Shown here: one piece after another, positions 8,332 to 17,283 of the stretch
Position numbering within the stretch: position 1 is the stretch's first letter
Layout of the letters: every line of letters starts with the position of its first letter
Assembly: GCA_963530515.1 (NCBI GenBank)
Contig: CAUSEC010000008.1
Location: 1-64,000, forward strand
Reading direction: 5' to 3'
Origin: CBFFRJ01 sp963530515
Lineage (GTDB): Bacteria > Pseudomonadota > Gammaproteobacteria > Enterobacterales > Enterobacteriaceae
Length of the DNA stretch: 64,000 bases
Made by a program: the position numbers and the translations under genes
The notes under the pieces: generated by a model
Told to the model about the DNA's origin: nothing
The model's database searches: none
Seen by the model: only the letters and a program-made list of their open reading frames with translations

Positions 8332-9534
8332 ATGCCTGAAATAGCCGATCGACTGAAGAACATAGCCATCTCAGCCTCCGTGGCGATGACGCAAAAGGCG
8401 CGCGACCTTGCCGCGCAGGGCGTTGACGTCGTAGGACTCTCCACGGGTGAGCCAGATTTCCCGACGCCGCCGCACGCCATTGAAGCGGCCTATGCCGCCG
8501 CCCTTGCCGGTGATACCCGTTACCCGCCGACCGATGGCACTCCTGCCCTGCGCGCCGCCATCCAGCGTAAATTCAAGCGCGATAACGGGCTGGATTACGC
8601 GGTCAGCCAAATCATCACCGCCGGTGGTGCGCGGCAGATAATCTTCAACGCCATGATGGCGACGCTAAACCCGGGCGATGAAGTGATCATTCCCACCCCG
8701 TCGTGGATTAGCTACGCCGATATCGTCCGCTTTGCTGGCGCGGTGCCGGTTCCGGTGCCTTGCAAAGAAGAGCATGGCTTTAAGCCACTGCCCGCCGATA
8801 TTGCCGCCGTTATTAGCGATAAAACCAAATGGCTGCTGCTCAATTACCCGAGCAACCCGACCGGTTCGGTTGCCAGCCGCAACGAGTTGCAGGGGATTGC
8901 CGATGTGATGCTGTCCCACCCCAACATCTGGATCCTGACCGATGATATTTACGAACACCTGATTTATGACGACTGCGTGTTCCTGACGCTCGCCCAGGTC
9001 GAACCGCGTTTGTATGACCGGGTGTTAACCGTCAACGGTGTTTCGAAGGCTTACTCGATGACCGGCTGGCGGCTGGGCTTTTGCGGCGGGCCGGAGCCGC
9101 TGATTAAAGCGATGAGCAATGTGAATACCCAGAATGCGGGGGGCATCACCACCCTGACGCAGGCCGCCGCCATTGCGGTGCTGGATGGCCCGCAGGATCT
9201 TTTACAGGAGCGCGCGGCAATTTATAAAACACGTCGAGATTTTGTGCTGAGCAAGCTTGCTGCCATTCCGGGGCTGAGCTGCCATAAGCCCCAGGGTGCG
9301 TTTTATCTGTTTGTGAATATTGCTGCTTTTATCGGCAAGACCAGCGCGGGCGGAAGAGCGATAACCTGCGATGCCGACTTCGTGATGGCGCTGATCGAAG
9401 AACAGCACGTGGTTTCCGTACCGGGTGCCGCTTACGGCATGAGCCCCTATATCCGTTTGTCTTACGCGACCAGCATGGAGCGCTTACAGACAGGTTGTGA
9501 GCGGCTGGCGGCATTTTGCGAGGGATGCCGCTAA
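8332..9534 (+). CDS. PLP-dependent aminotransferase, class I (aspartate aminotransferase-like)
   Basis: A 400-residue fold-type I aminotransferase. The PLP lysine is in NGVSKAYSMTGWRLGF (about residues 233-248), with NYPSNPTGS and an Arg near the C-terminus (YIRLSYATS) for substrate carboxylate binding. It groups by eye with class I-gamma aspartate/prephenate-type enzymes. It would move an amino group between an amino acid and 2-oxoglutarate or oxaloacetate; with the Nac-like regulator, glutamate dehydrogenase and PxpABC-like genes nearby, a role in amino-acid nitrogen release is likely (inference). It is the last core gene before the accessory islet. Confidence 0.87.
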   Translation: MPEIADRLKNIAISASVAMTQKARDLAAQGVDVVGLSTGEPDFPTPPHAIEAAYAAALAGDTRYPPTDGTPALRAAIQRKFKRDNGLDYAVSQIITAGGARQIIFNAMMATLNPGDEVIIPTPSWISYADIVRFAGAVPVPVPCKEEHGFKPLPADIAAVISDKTKWLLLNYPSNPTGSVASRNELQGIADVMLSHPNIWILTDDIYEHLIYDDCVFLTLAQVEPRLYDRVLTVNGVSKAYSMTGWRLGFCGGPEPLIKAMSNVNTQNAGGITTLTQAAAIAVLDGPQDLLQERAAIYKTRRDFVLSKLAAIPGLSCHKPQGAFYLFVNIAAFIGKTSAGGRAITCDADFVMALIEEQHVVSVPGAAYGMSPYIRLSYATSMERLQTGCERLAAFCEGCR

Positions 9535-9714
9535 GCGGATTTTTGCGCAACAATCTGCCGGTTTGGCAGGTTGTTCCGTTTATTACATGGGTATTTCTTG
9601 TTGCGTGCGTTTTCTTCCTCACCCGCCGCCTGGTTTTGTGGCTTAAAAAGGGGAGTACAGTAAAGTGCCTTGCGATGTTAGGGTGACTTTCTTACCGCCT
9701 AAAGAGGAAAACGA

Positions 9715-10026
9715 ATGATTGTAAGAACCTGGCACGGTTGTGTTCCGTTAAAACATGCAGAAGGTTTTGCAAAACACCTTGAGAAGACAGGTGTGGAGCA
9801 TTCAAAGAGCATATCTGGTAACAGAGGCGCTTTTGTGCGTAGAGAAACTCAGGGGGACTGGGAGCATTTTTTCCTGGCGACTTACTGGCAGGATCTACAG
9901 TCGGTGAAGACATTTGCCGGGGAAAACTATCACGTAGCGGTGACGTACCCGGATGACGAAGAATTTGAATTACTCTCTGACCCTTACGTTTTCCAGCATA
10001 TCGTGGAAAATGTTGCACCGCTTTAA
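9715..10026 (+). CDS. Small antibiotic-biosynthesis-monooxygenase-like protein
   Basis: A 103-residue protein whose spacing of TWHG, HSKSISGNRGAFV, ATYWQDLQSVKTFAG and PDDEEFELL resembles the dimeric alpha/beta-barrel (ABM/DUF4188-like) family, small proteins that act on or bind small hydrophobic molecules. AAAGAGGAAAA precedes the ATG by a few bases. A clear hairpin terminator follows at 10035, so it is probably a single-gene transcript. The precise function is unknown. Confidence 0.6.
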   Translation: MIVRTWHGCVPLKHAEGFAKHLEKTGVEHSKSISGNRGAFVRRETQGDWEHFFLATYWQDLQSVKTFAGENYHVAVTYPDDEEFELLSDPYVFQHIVENVAPL

Positions 10027-10034
10027 CGATGTTT

Positions 10035-10066
10035 CCGGGGCAACCTGTCGGTTACCCGGATTTTTT
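10035..10066 (+). terminator. Rho-independent terminator
   Basis: CCGGGGCAACC pairs with GGTTACCCGG around a TGTC loop and is followed by ATTTTTTATT. It sits nine bases after the stop of the small ABM-like gene. Confidence 0.8.
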
Positions 10067-10225
10067 ATTCCATGTGCAAGGGTCCGTCCAGGTACAGAGC
10101 GAATCACATCACGCATTGCGAGGTCTGATGGGAGCGAGGTGCGGAAGTTACCAGTAGTCATCAATTGGGTAAGAAGTTGCGAACTGTACGCGGTCAACTA
10201 AAAAGGCCACCCACAAAATGGGAAT

Positions 10226-10627
10226 TCAGGCTCGTGTATGGGGTACGTAGCCTAGGTCTTCTTCATCACTATCCCAAAATTGGGTTGCAATAGCATATTC
10301 ACCATTTGTTATTACCGGGCACCACCCAAGATCATTATAGAAAACATTGAGTTCCATAATTAAATAGCAATTCTCCATTTTCTTTTTTAATGTTATCAAC
10401 GCGGGCTCATTGTGCGTGTAAACCCCACCAGCCCTGGCTATAGCTCGTTCCTCTAAGCGCTTTCGATCCCAGTCTTGAACGATCCCCGTAGCGGATGGGA
10501 TGACGGTGGAAAAGCTAATCTCGAATTTATCTGACACTTTGATCGTACAAGGGATATTTTTCTGCTCTGAAAGCTTTCCAGTGACCAAATTATTGGGGAA
10601 GTTAATCTCTAATATCATCTTTGCCAA
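10226..10627 (-). CDS. Hypothetical protein, accessory islet
   Basis: A 133-residue protein that I do not recognise. It has no signal peptide or membrane segment, is rich in beta-prone stretches, and ends in an acidic segment (WDSDEEDLGYV). Base composition is lower in GC than the flanking core genes. Small soluble orphan proteins beside degraded mobile DNA are sometimes immunity proteins, but no toxin gene is next to it, so that is only a possibility. AAGGTTGGC lies just before the ATG. Confidence 0.5.
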   Translation of the reverse strand: MAKMILEINFPNNLVTGKLSEQKNIPCTIKVSDKFEISFSTVIPSATGIVQDWDRKRLEERAIARAGGVYTHNEPALITLKKKMENCYLIMELNVFYNDLGWCPVITNGEYAIATQFWDSDEEDLGYVPHTRA

Positions 10628-10796
10628 CCTTCAAGGGCAACAACGCCCCCTGTAAAATTATTCTCGACAGTAGATCAACATGAGTACGCTTGTAAAACGG
10701 AAAATATACTGGTTTAAGCCTGTTTATCAAACTGATAAGACAGGCCGCTTTGAGCGAGGTGCGGATGTCCCACGACACGCCATATAGCTCACCGTA

Positions 10797-11576
10797 TCAC
10801 TTGTTTTTTATATTTGAAACGAGAAGTTGATGCAATTCCCTCAGGGATAAGTCCAATAACTCATTCTTCCTGATAAGATTGTTATCAGCATCTGTACCAT
10901 CTGCGCAGGATTCATTTAAATAGCTCAGTGTTTCCTGATCATCATCCAGGCATTCATCGCTGCCTGAATAAAATTCATCGCAACTTGTTTTGTTATTTTT
11001 ATCAATGAAACCAATGCATTGAATCATGCCTTTAACAACTTCGGCAGCAGAGTAAACAAAATAACCGCAGTCACTTATATAGCGTTCAATATCAAAAATC
11101 ATATAAAAATAGTGCATAGAAGTTTTTTCAATTTCAAATTCAAATTCAAATTCACTTTCAATTGTAGCAACTTCACATTCAAGGCCTTTCAGATCAGCTA
11201 ACATTATGGATAGTTTGCATTGTTTTTCTTGCGCAGTTTCATTCTTAAATGACTCTCTACCCTTTGTCCTGACATTTATTCTTTCTTCAATTGCATAAAT
11301 ATAAGCAGGATATACCCGCGAACATACTTGGTTTACTTTCAGGATTAACCGGCCTCTTTTCAGCCTTTCTTTTTTAGATATAAACTCTGCATATAGCGCT
11401 GCATCCTCTTCCAACCATACATCAACTTTTCGTTTATAACCCATCTTTAATTCTTTCCCTGCGCATACGGGAAACAAAGGATCAACGGCCTTTAAGTATT
11501 CAAACTCACTTAGATAGAAACCCATATCATAACGATTAAATAATCGTCTAAATTCTTTCCCACTTAAGGTTTTCAT
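10797..11576 (-). CDS. Hypothetical protein, AT-rich, with EF dipeptide repeat
   Basis: A 259-residue unrecognised protein, predicted soluble. It starts MKTLSGKEFRRLFNRYD, has a basic first half and an acidic C-terminal third (CDEFYSGSDECLDDDQE). Around residues 141-148 it has a FEFEFEIE run coded by tandem copies of a 6-base unit (about 11,133-11,154), which could expand or contract in frame. The low GC content contrasts with the core genes and points to horizontal origin. Function unknown; an immunity or defence role is conceivable but unsupported. Confidence 0.5.
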   Translation of the reverse strand: MKTLSGKEFRRLFNRYDMGFYLSEFEYLKAVDPLFPVCAGKELKMGYKRKVDVWLEEDAALYAEFISKKERLKRGRLILKVNQVCSRVYPAYIYAIEERINVRTKGRESFKNETAQEKQCKLSIMLADLKGLECEVATIESEFEFEFEIEKTSMHYFYMIFDIERYISDCGYFVYSAAEVVKGMIQCIGFIDKNNKTSCDEFYSGSDECLDDDQETLSYLNESCADGTDADNNLIRKNELLDLSLRELHQLLVSNIKNK

Positions 11577-12382
11577 TATCTCGCCGAATCCGTTCTCGTT
11601 AAAGTCAACAAGATAAAACCATAAACACTCTTACACAACTGGTTGATGTTATTCCAACGGTCGCAGTAGAAAGCGCAGGCTTAGCCGTTCAGTGGCCGAC
11701 GCTGGGCTCGGTGAGTTTTTCCGGCAGCTCGAGTACAAATGCACCTGCCGCGTTGGTGAGGTTAGTGACGGTAGGAAGGTTGGAGCCCTGGAACCCTGCA
11801 GTCAACGCTGCAGTTCTTCCGGTAAAATAAATGCTGAGCTGACACTGGCAGCTGATACGGGGCAACGTGCGTTTTTTACTGACAAACCTGAGCATATCCG
11901 GGAATCCTTGTCAGGTATGTGAAGGGTTGAGCAAGCCCACCGGCGCGGTAGTGTTCATTTAACTATGACCGCCTAGAGCGAGGAGCGGATATTTACAAAT
12001 TTGTCCACAGTTAATCACTTCAGAGCGTGGTGTACTGCTGTACGGTTTGATCGGTACGTGCAGGTTCAATCGCATCGATTCGGAGGTTAACCTTCGCCAT
12101 ATCCTAAGCGTACTGCCGGAGTGGTCTTCCAATAAAGTGGCTGAATTTCTGCCCTAGAGCGTTGATCTCCCCAATAAATAGCCGTCAATACGGCACTCAC
12201 CGATTACTTACTCACAGTTGTTTCATAGAACTAAAGCGTTAATCGGAATAATTTCGGCCAACTCGACTACAGACTAGCGTTGTAGTAAATTATCCACTGT
12301 AACATGTTGAAATATTGGCTAGACATTTGTATGTTATGCAATACCATCCCCTGTAACAGTAATGTTTATTTAAGTGAGCCCA
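11577..12382. other. Degraded accessory DNA without intact genes
   Basis: About 800 bases between two AT-rich genes. From roughly 11,622 to 11,829 a + strand frame stays open and reads like a fragment of a larger protein (LAVQWPTLGSVSFSGSSST), then stops; I cannot name the parent. An IS66-like remnant lies at 12,023-12,157. One copy of a GAGCGAGG-type motif is at 11,976. The last 150 bases are AT-rich and should contain the promoter of the hydrolase gene. Confidence 0.5.
12023..12157 (+). pseudogene. IS66-family transposase, C-terminal remnant
   Basis: In this frame the DNA reads ERGVLLYGLIGTCRFN, then IDSEVNLRHILSVLPEW and NKVAEFLP before a stop at 12,155-12,157. This is the characteristic C-terminal end of IS66 TnpC proteins (LIGTCxLNGxDPxxYLRHVL then ELLPW), with the last residues missing. 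No rest of the transposase and no inverted repeats are present, so only a relic of an old insertion remains. Confidence 0.68.
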
Positions 12383-13978
12383 ATGAAAATTCAAAGAATA
12401 CCTGAAGCTGATATATTATTATCAGCTTTGTATTTAAAGATTTCTGATGATAAACAACAGTTAAGGAAAATATCATATAAAAAGCTATTTAATTTAATTT
12501 TTATAGGTGACTTGCGGGAGCAGGAAGATAGATTATTAGCACTGCTCCCTGAAAATAACATTTATAAAATACAAGGGATCATCAATACAAGAAAACAACA
12601 AAGATATATTGATGATTGGGCCGTTTTAAGATTAATCAATGTCATAAAAGTCGGTGCGCTTGACCACTACGTTAATTATCATATTGTTAGATCAGAAAGA
12701 TTCAAAGAAGACATTTACTTAGCTTTAGGGAAAATCAATGAATCTGCATTAAATAAAAGTAATAAGCGTTATGGCAAATCAGATGAAGTATATAACTTCA
12801 TAATAGAGTGCATATCAAAGGAAAGGGAGTTATTTCTTTCCAGAAGTGAAGTGGAAATTCTTGCTGAGGAAGTAAAAGAAATATTTGATAAGCGTAGACC
12901 GTCAGCAGATGGCTTTGAAATAATAAGAAATTCGACTTACAGCAACCTTGAAATAAGGAGTAATTATATTTTCACAGATGAAAAAATAAATCCAAAAAAC
13001 GAATATACAGCTTTAAGTATTTTTTGGGGAACTAACAGAAAAAATTCATCTGATACAGCGGAGTTATATTTTACAAATGAACGAAACAATAATGTTGAGA
13101 GAAGCGAGCAACTCAGGGTCGGTCGCTCTCTGGTCACCGTACCTGATATACATAAAAAAGGAGAAATAGAAAGGCCAGAGAAGTGGTGGAAATTCTGGAA
13201 AAATACAAAAGAAAATGTCAATCAGCATATAGTCATTCACACTATTGACTTGATGGATAAAGATAAATGGAAATTATCTTTACAGCAAGAAAGTACTGGA
13301 AAGGAGGGCCTTTTATTTATTCATGGTTATAACTGTAGTTTTGATGATGCCATCTACAGAGCGGCTCAATTAAAATTTGACCTGAAATTTTCCGGGTTAA
13401 CGTTCTGTTTTAGCTGGGCTTCTCAAGCTCAAGTCGAATCCTATACAGTTGATGAAGCAACAATTGACTGGAGTACCACACATCTGGAAGAATTTATTGA
13501 TTTAATTACAAAAGAATTAAAACTTTCAAAATTACATATTATTGCCCACAGCATGGGGAACCGGGCTCTTGTAGATGTAATTAAGCATTGGAATGGCCGA
13601 CAAGACAAAGTTCATACTGTTGTGTTCGCAGCCCCGGATGTTGATTCTGATAAAATGAAAAACACTTCAGATTACTTTAATGCATTTGAAAATGTAACTT
13701 TATATTCTTCTATAAATGACATCCCGGTAAACATCTCTTCCGCAGTACATAAATACCAGAGAGCAGGTAACTCAACCCCACCACTAGTTATGGAACATGC
13801 AGATACGGTAGATGTCAGCAAAATAACAAAACCTCTATTCTCTCTTGGCCATAGTTACTATACCGAAGCTTATGAAGTGTTTAATGATTTATATTACCTG
13901 ATTAATGAAAAGGTTCCCGCATTAAAGCGAAATGGTATAAAGTATAAAGATGATTGGAAATGTTTTGTTCTTTCTTGA
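12383..13978 (+). CDS. DUF900-type alpha/beta hydrolase with novel N-terminal domain
   Basis: A 531-residue AT-rich protein. Residues about 210-510 form a DUF900 esterase/lipase-like domain: entry motif IFWGTNR, then FTNER, LFIHGYNCSFDDA, the nucleophile elbow AHSMGN, the acid region FAAPDVDSD, and the final histidine in LGHSYY. The first about 200 residues are helical and unrecognised. There is no signal peptide. An upstream in-frame GTG at 12,374 is possible. Its isolation, low GC content and proximity to an IS66 remnant suggest acquired DNA; whether it is a defence gene, toxin or metabolic esterase is not shown. Confidence 0.7.
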   Translation: MKIQRIPEADILLSALYLKISDDKQQLRKISYKKLFNLIFIGDLREQEDRLLALLPENNIYKIQGIINTRKQQRYIDDWAVLRLINVIKVGALDHYVNYHIVRSERFKEDIYLALGKINESALNKSNKRYGKSDEVYNFIIECISKERELFLSRSEVEILAEEVKEIFDKRRPSADGFEIIRNSTYSNLEIRSNYIFTDEKINPKNEYTALSIFWGTNRKNSSDTAELYFTNERNNNVERSEQLRVGRSLVTVPDIHKKGEIERPEKWWKFWKNTKENVNQHIVIHTIDLMDKDKWKLSLQQESTGKEGLLFIHGYNCSFDDAIYRAAQLKFDLKFSGLTFCFSWASQAQVESYTVDEATIDWSTTHLEEFIDLITKELKLSKLHIIAHSMGNRALVDVIKHWNGRQDKVHTVVFAAPDVDSDKMKNTSDYFNAFENVTLYSSINDIPVNISSAVHKYQRAGNSTPPLVMEHADTVDVSKITKPLFSLGHSYYTEAYEVFNDLYYLINEKVPALKRNGIKYKDDWKCFVLS

Positions 13979-14294
13979 TTGGCTATCCTTTAAAAAGGCG
14001 GTGCAATGTTTAAATATGCACCGCCGTTGCCTAAAAATGGATCTCTGGTCGTTGGCCACATGTGACCAGTGCTATCAATTCAGTATGCTGCTACATGTTC
14101 CTCTGCTACGTGTATGAATATAGCGAGAAGTCGGTAGTGTGCGTTAACTTGTAGGTCTTTTAAGAATTAAATAAAGAATGAAAAACCCGCAAATCGAATT
14201 ATTTTTTTATTCTTTTTAGAATTTTTTCTTATATCAAAGTATCCGCCATGTTTTTGTTGTTCAACAAGCTTTTCTAAAAAGGCACTGATGTTGC
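13979..14294. other. Intergenic space with a hairpin after the hydrolase
   Basis: GGCGGTGCA (13,997-14,005) and TGCACCGCC (14,017-14,025) form a perfect 9-bp stem 18 bases past the hydrolase stop. A run of A before it would act as a T-tract on the minus strand; on the plus strand the following bases are not T-rich. The remaining 250 bases are AT-rich and show no gene. Confidence 0.5.
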
Positions 14295-14762
14295 TTGGAA
14301 TCCTTTACAGTTCAAGTAGGCGGGTTTTCCATAGGTTTAACATTGATCCCTGCCGACGCTTCTTGCTCAAGAAAGGGACTTAAACCTTGGCACTTCGTTG
14401 AGTACCGCCCCTGGCACAAAGCGGACAAGGCGGGTTGTTGTACTGTTAGTAAACCGCTCTGCGTTGTTACAGGTACAGAACAAATCATGTATCTGGTCTA
14501 TGAAAACAACGGTACGAGGATGCAGGTGACTTTCGAACCGCGCATACCCTACAACAAAAGCAACCCTATGGCGGCTACCTTAATCTCCTATGAGATCCCC
14601 TGGACCAAAGACAATGAAAACGCGATGAAGGAAGCCGCGCTTGCTAAATATGGTCAGGTGTCTGCAAGGGCAAGCACCTGGCTGAACATGCTCGATCCTG
14701 CCTGGCAAAATGCCCGTATCAAATTTATGGATCAGCAAAACGCGACTAAGCCACAAATCTAA
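14295..14762 (+). CDS. Hypothetical protein, probably 5'-truncated
   Basis: A 155-residue reading frame that would have to begin at TTG, because an in-frame stop lies at 14,286-14,288. The first residues (SFTVQVGGFSIGLTLIPADASC) look internal rather than a natural start. The rest is soluble and even in composition (PWHFVEYRPWHKADKAGCC; NMLDPAWQNARIKFMDQQN). I do not recognise the family. It converges on pxpA with only 68 bases between, and marks the right end of the accessory islet. It may be a gene remnant. Confidence 0.4.
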   Translation: MESFTVQVGGFSIGLTLIPADASCSRKGLKPWHFVEYRPWHKADKAGCCTVSKPLCVVTGTEQIMYLVYENNGTRMQVTFEPRIPYNKSNPMAATLISYEIPWTKDNENAMKEAALAKYGQVSARASTWLNMLDPAWQNARIKFMDQQNATKPQI

Positions 14763-14830
14763 CGCCAACAAGGTACCTCGTCTTCCCCCACCCCATAGGG
14801 TTAACTTTGCAGAAGCAAGACGGGATACCC

Positions 14831-15604
14831 CTACTGAGCCAGCACCTCTGCTGCCGGTGCGACCACCGCACCGCAGGCTTCAATCTCGCTGCGCACAATC
14901 TTCGCCAGCGCATACGACCCTGGCGTATCGCTATGAATCAAAATCGAACGCGCACTTACCGGCAGGTGATGCCCTTCAATGGTGGTTACCGTCCCTTCCT
15001 GCAAGAACTGGCGGACGCGTCCGCGTACTGCGCCTTCTTCCTTGATGACCGCGCCTGGCCTGCCCCTGGGCACCAGACGGCCAGCGGCGTCGCAGGCCCG
15101 GTCAGCCAGAAACAGCGTCAGGCTCGGTAATCCTGCCTGTTTTGCCGCGCGCTCAATAATCGTCTCAGGCTGGCAAAACACAATCAACGCCGGATCGAGG
15201 CGGTAAATCGCCTGCATCACACTCTGCGCCAGCGCTTCATCTCGGTTGATCATGTTGCCCATCGCCGCATGAAAACTGACGTGCGCAACCTTTACTCCTT
15301 CATTGCAGGCAATGGCCTGTAATGCGCCAATCTGATACACCACCTGCTGGCAAATTTCTTCGGCGCTAAACGCCATTTCGCGGCGTCCAAACCCCTGCTT
15401 GTCCGGCAATCCGGGATGAGCGCCAATCCCCACGCCGCGCATTTTTGCCAGCCGCACCATCTGGGTCATGATAGCCGGGTCGCCCGCATGGAATCCGCAG
15501 GCAATGTTCGCCGAGGAGACGACCTGCATCAGTGCCTCGTCATCGCATACGCGCCAGGCGCCAAAGCCTTCGCCCATGTCTGAGTTCACATCTATTTTCA
15601 TCAT
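14831..15604 (-). CDS. PxpA-like (LamB/YcsF) subunit, divergent
   Basis: A 257-residue LamB/YcsF-family protein. In E. coli, PxpA with PxpB and PxpC hydrolyses 5-oxoproline to glutamate using ATP. The family opening is present (KIDVNSDMGEG, NIACGFHAGD, IGAHPGLPD, LADRACDAAGRLVPR), but the usual KPHGxLYN motif reads SFHAAMGNM, and the late CLHGDG motif reads LIHSDTPG. It is last in the minus-strand series solute-binding protein, PxpB, PxpC, PxpA. The changes suggest a related lactam or amide substrate rather than 5-oxoproline itself (inference). Confidence 0.8.
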   Translation of the reverse strand: MMKIDVNSDMGEGFGAWRVCDDEALMQVVSSANIACGFHAGDPAIMTQMVRLAKMRGVGIGAHPGLPDKQGFGRREMAFSAEEICQQVVYQIGALQAIACNEGVKVAHVSFHAAMGNMINRDEALAQSVMQAIYRLDPALIVFCQPETIIERAAKQAGLPSLTLFLADRACDAAGRLVPRGRPGAVIKEEGAVRGRVRQFLQEGTVTTIEGHHLPVSARSILIHSDTPGSYALAKIVRSEIEACGAVVAPAAEVLAQ

Positions 15605-15610
15605 TTGCCG

Positions 15611-16594
15611 TTATCCGTTTACGCGGGTGAGCGACCGGGAAAAATCACGCAGCCTCGCCAGCCAGCGCTCGGTGGCCTGGCGGGCGAGGATCGCCTGTTT
15701 CGCATCACTATGGACGAGTTGAATAGACTGCCCGGCCTGAAGCTGGCCGAGCCGCCAGAGATCTTCTTCAATCACGCAGGCAATCTTCGGGTAGCCGCCT
15801 GCGGTGTTGGCGTCGCTGAGCTGAATGATGGGTTCCCCGGCGGGCGGCACCTGCACGATTCCGGGAATCAGCCCGTAGGATCGCATCTCAACGGTGCATG
15901 ACGGGCGAATCGGCTCGCCGGAAAGGCGGTAGCCCGTGCGATTACTTTGCATGGAAATCTTCCAGGCCTGCCCCCAGAAGCGATCGTGATCGGCGGCAAA
16001 CAGCTCATATTCCCCGGACGGGATAGCCCGCACGGGCACCACGCCCTGCTTTGCCGCGTCGAAAACCGCACGCAGGGCGACACCCGGAGGCTCGATACCC
16101 AGCCCGCCATCAGGTAGTACGGTGCCTGACGGCGTACCCTGTGCCAGTTTGTCACCCACGGCGAGCGGGCGACCGTCAACGCCGCCGAAACTGCCGCGTA
16201 GCGCGGTACTGCGCGATCCCAGCACTTCGGGCACGTCAATCCCGCCCGCCACACACAGATACCCACGAGCGCCCGAGCGCGGGTAACGCATCTCCAGCAC
16301 CTGCCCTTTTTCGACCCGACAGCTCCACCACGGCGGCAACGGCTGGTTGTCCAGCTGCGCGCGGCAGTCAGCACCGGTCAGCGCAATGTTTGTGGCCTGA
16401 TGAAAATGCACCCGCAGCGGGAAAACCTGCACTTCAATGGCCGCCGCGTTTTCATCGTTACCCAGCAGCGTATTGCCCGCACGCAACGCCAGAGCGTCCA
16501 TGGCCCCACTTACCGAGACACCCAGGTGGCGATAACCACTGCGCCCCAGATCCTGCACCGTATTCAGTGCACCGGTACGCTCAATCTCAATCAC
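15611..16594 (-). CDS. PxpC-like (KipA/biotin-dependent carboxyltransferase-type) subunit
   Basis: A 327-residue cyclophilin-like protein of the YbgK/KipA family, the C component of 5-oxoprolinase. Recognisable stretches are GALNTVQDLGRSGYRHLGVSVSG cut at its first 20 residues, then GYLCVAGGID with the family spacing and LSDANTAGGYPKI near residues 265-278. It overlaps pxpB by four bases and precedes pxpA by six, as expected for subunits made together. The name biotin-dependent carboxyltransferase often given to this family is historical. Confidence 0.83.
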   Translation of the reverse strand: MIEIERTGALNTVQDLGRSGYRHLGVSVSGAMDALALRAGNTLLGNDENAAAIEVQVFPLRVHFHQATNIALTGADCRAQLDNQPLPPWWSCRVEKGQVLEMRYPRSGARGYLCVAGGIDVPEVLGSRSTALRGSFGGVDGRPLAVGDKLAQGTPSGTVLPDGGLGIEPPGVALRAVFDAAKQGVVPVRAIPSGEYELFAADHDRFWGQAWKISMQSNRTGYRLSGEPIRPSCTVEMRSYGLIPGIVQVPPAGEPIIQLSDANTAGGYPKIACVIEEDLWRLGQLQAGQSIQLVHSDAKQAILARQATERWLARLRDFSRSLTRVNG

Positions 16595-17280
16595 AGTTCA
16601 GTCCTTTCGGGTAAAAAGCGGATGCGGTCGCCAGGGGCCATTAATGCGGGGTTGGCCGCGTGGGGATCAAAAACCTCGATCTCGGCATAGCCAATCGCAT
16701 TCCAGCCATTGGGGCCGGTGAGAACGGAGACCCCGGTCTGCGGCCCACCGATGGTGACCGTGCCTTTGAGCATGTTGAGCGACGGCACTTTTTTGCGCGG
16801 TGTGGCAAGCGCCGGATCCAGACCGTGCAGATAACCAAAACCTGGCGCACTGCCCAATGCCACCACGGTGTAGTGCCCCTGATGGTGGCGACGAATCACC
16901 TCTTTCGCGCTCAATCCGGTATGCCGACACACCGCCTCCAGATCGCTTGCCAGCGCACCGCCGTAGTGAACCGGGATCTCAATCAGACACCCTTCCGGGT
17001 GTATTTCCCTGGCCTGCTGCCAGTATTCCCGCAGACGCCTGGGAAAGGCATCGGTGTCCTCCGGCGTCTGGCGGAGCAGTACCAGCAGGTTAGTGACACC
17101 GGGGATAAGCGACTCCACCTCATCGCACTGCGAGAGCCGGTTCGCCAGCGACCAGATCCGCCGCTGGGCCGCCAGGCTAAACTCGCCCGGCGCTTCCACC
17201 AGCCAGGCACGACTCCCCATGGTGGAGAGCGTCACGTCCGCAGACAGGGTCACTGTCTCTTCATGTTCCAGCCACGCCAT
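16591..17280 (-). CDS. PxpB-like (KipI) subunit
   Basis: A 229-residue KipI/YbgJ-family protein, the B component of 5-oxoprolinase-type ATP-dependent amidohydrolases. The C-terminal family block is clear: GSAPGFGYLHGLDP, then TIGGPQTGVSVLTGPNGWN and GDRIRF. It starts three bases after the stop of the solute-binding protein gene, so transport and hydrolysis appear coupled. Confidence 0.83.
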   Translation of the reverse strand: MAWLEHEETVTLSADVTLSTMGSRAWLVEAPGEFSLAAQRRIWSLANRLSQCDEVESLIPGVTNLLVLLRQTPEDTDAFPRRLREYWQQAREIHPEGCLIEIPVHYGGALASDLEAVCRHTGLSAKEVIRRHHQGHYTVVALGSAPGFGYLHGLDPALATPRKKVPSLNMLKGTVTIGGPQTGVSVLTGPNGWNAIGYAEIEVFDPHAANPALMAPGDRIRFLPERTEL

Positions 17281-17283
17281 CGC

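Noticed and set aside
11689..11922. Short frames on both strands near 11.7-11.9 kb as intact genes
   Set aside because: They have no start signal, overlap each other and look like pieces of a decayed gene.
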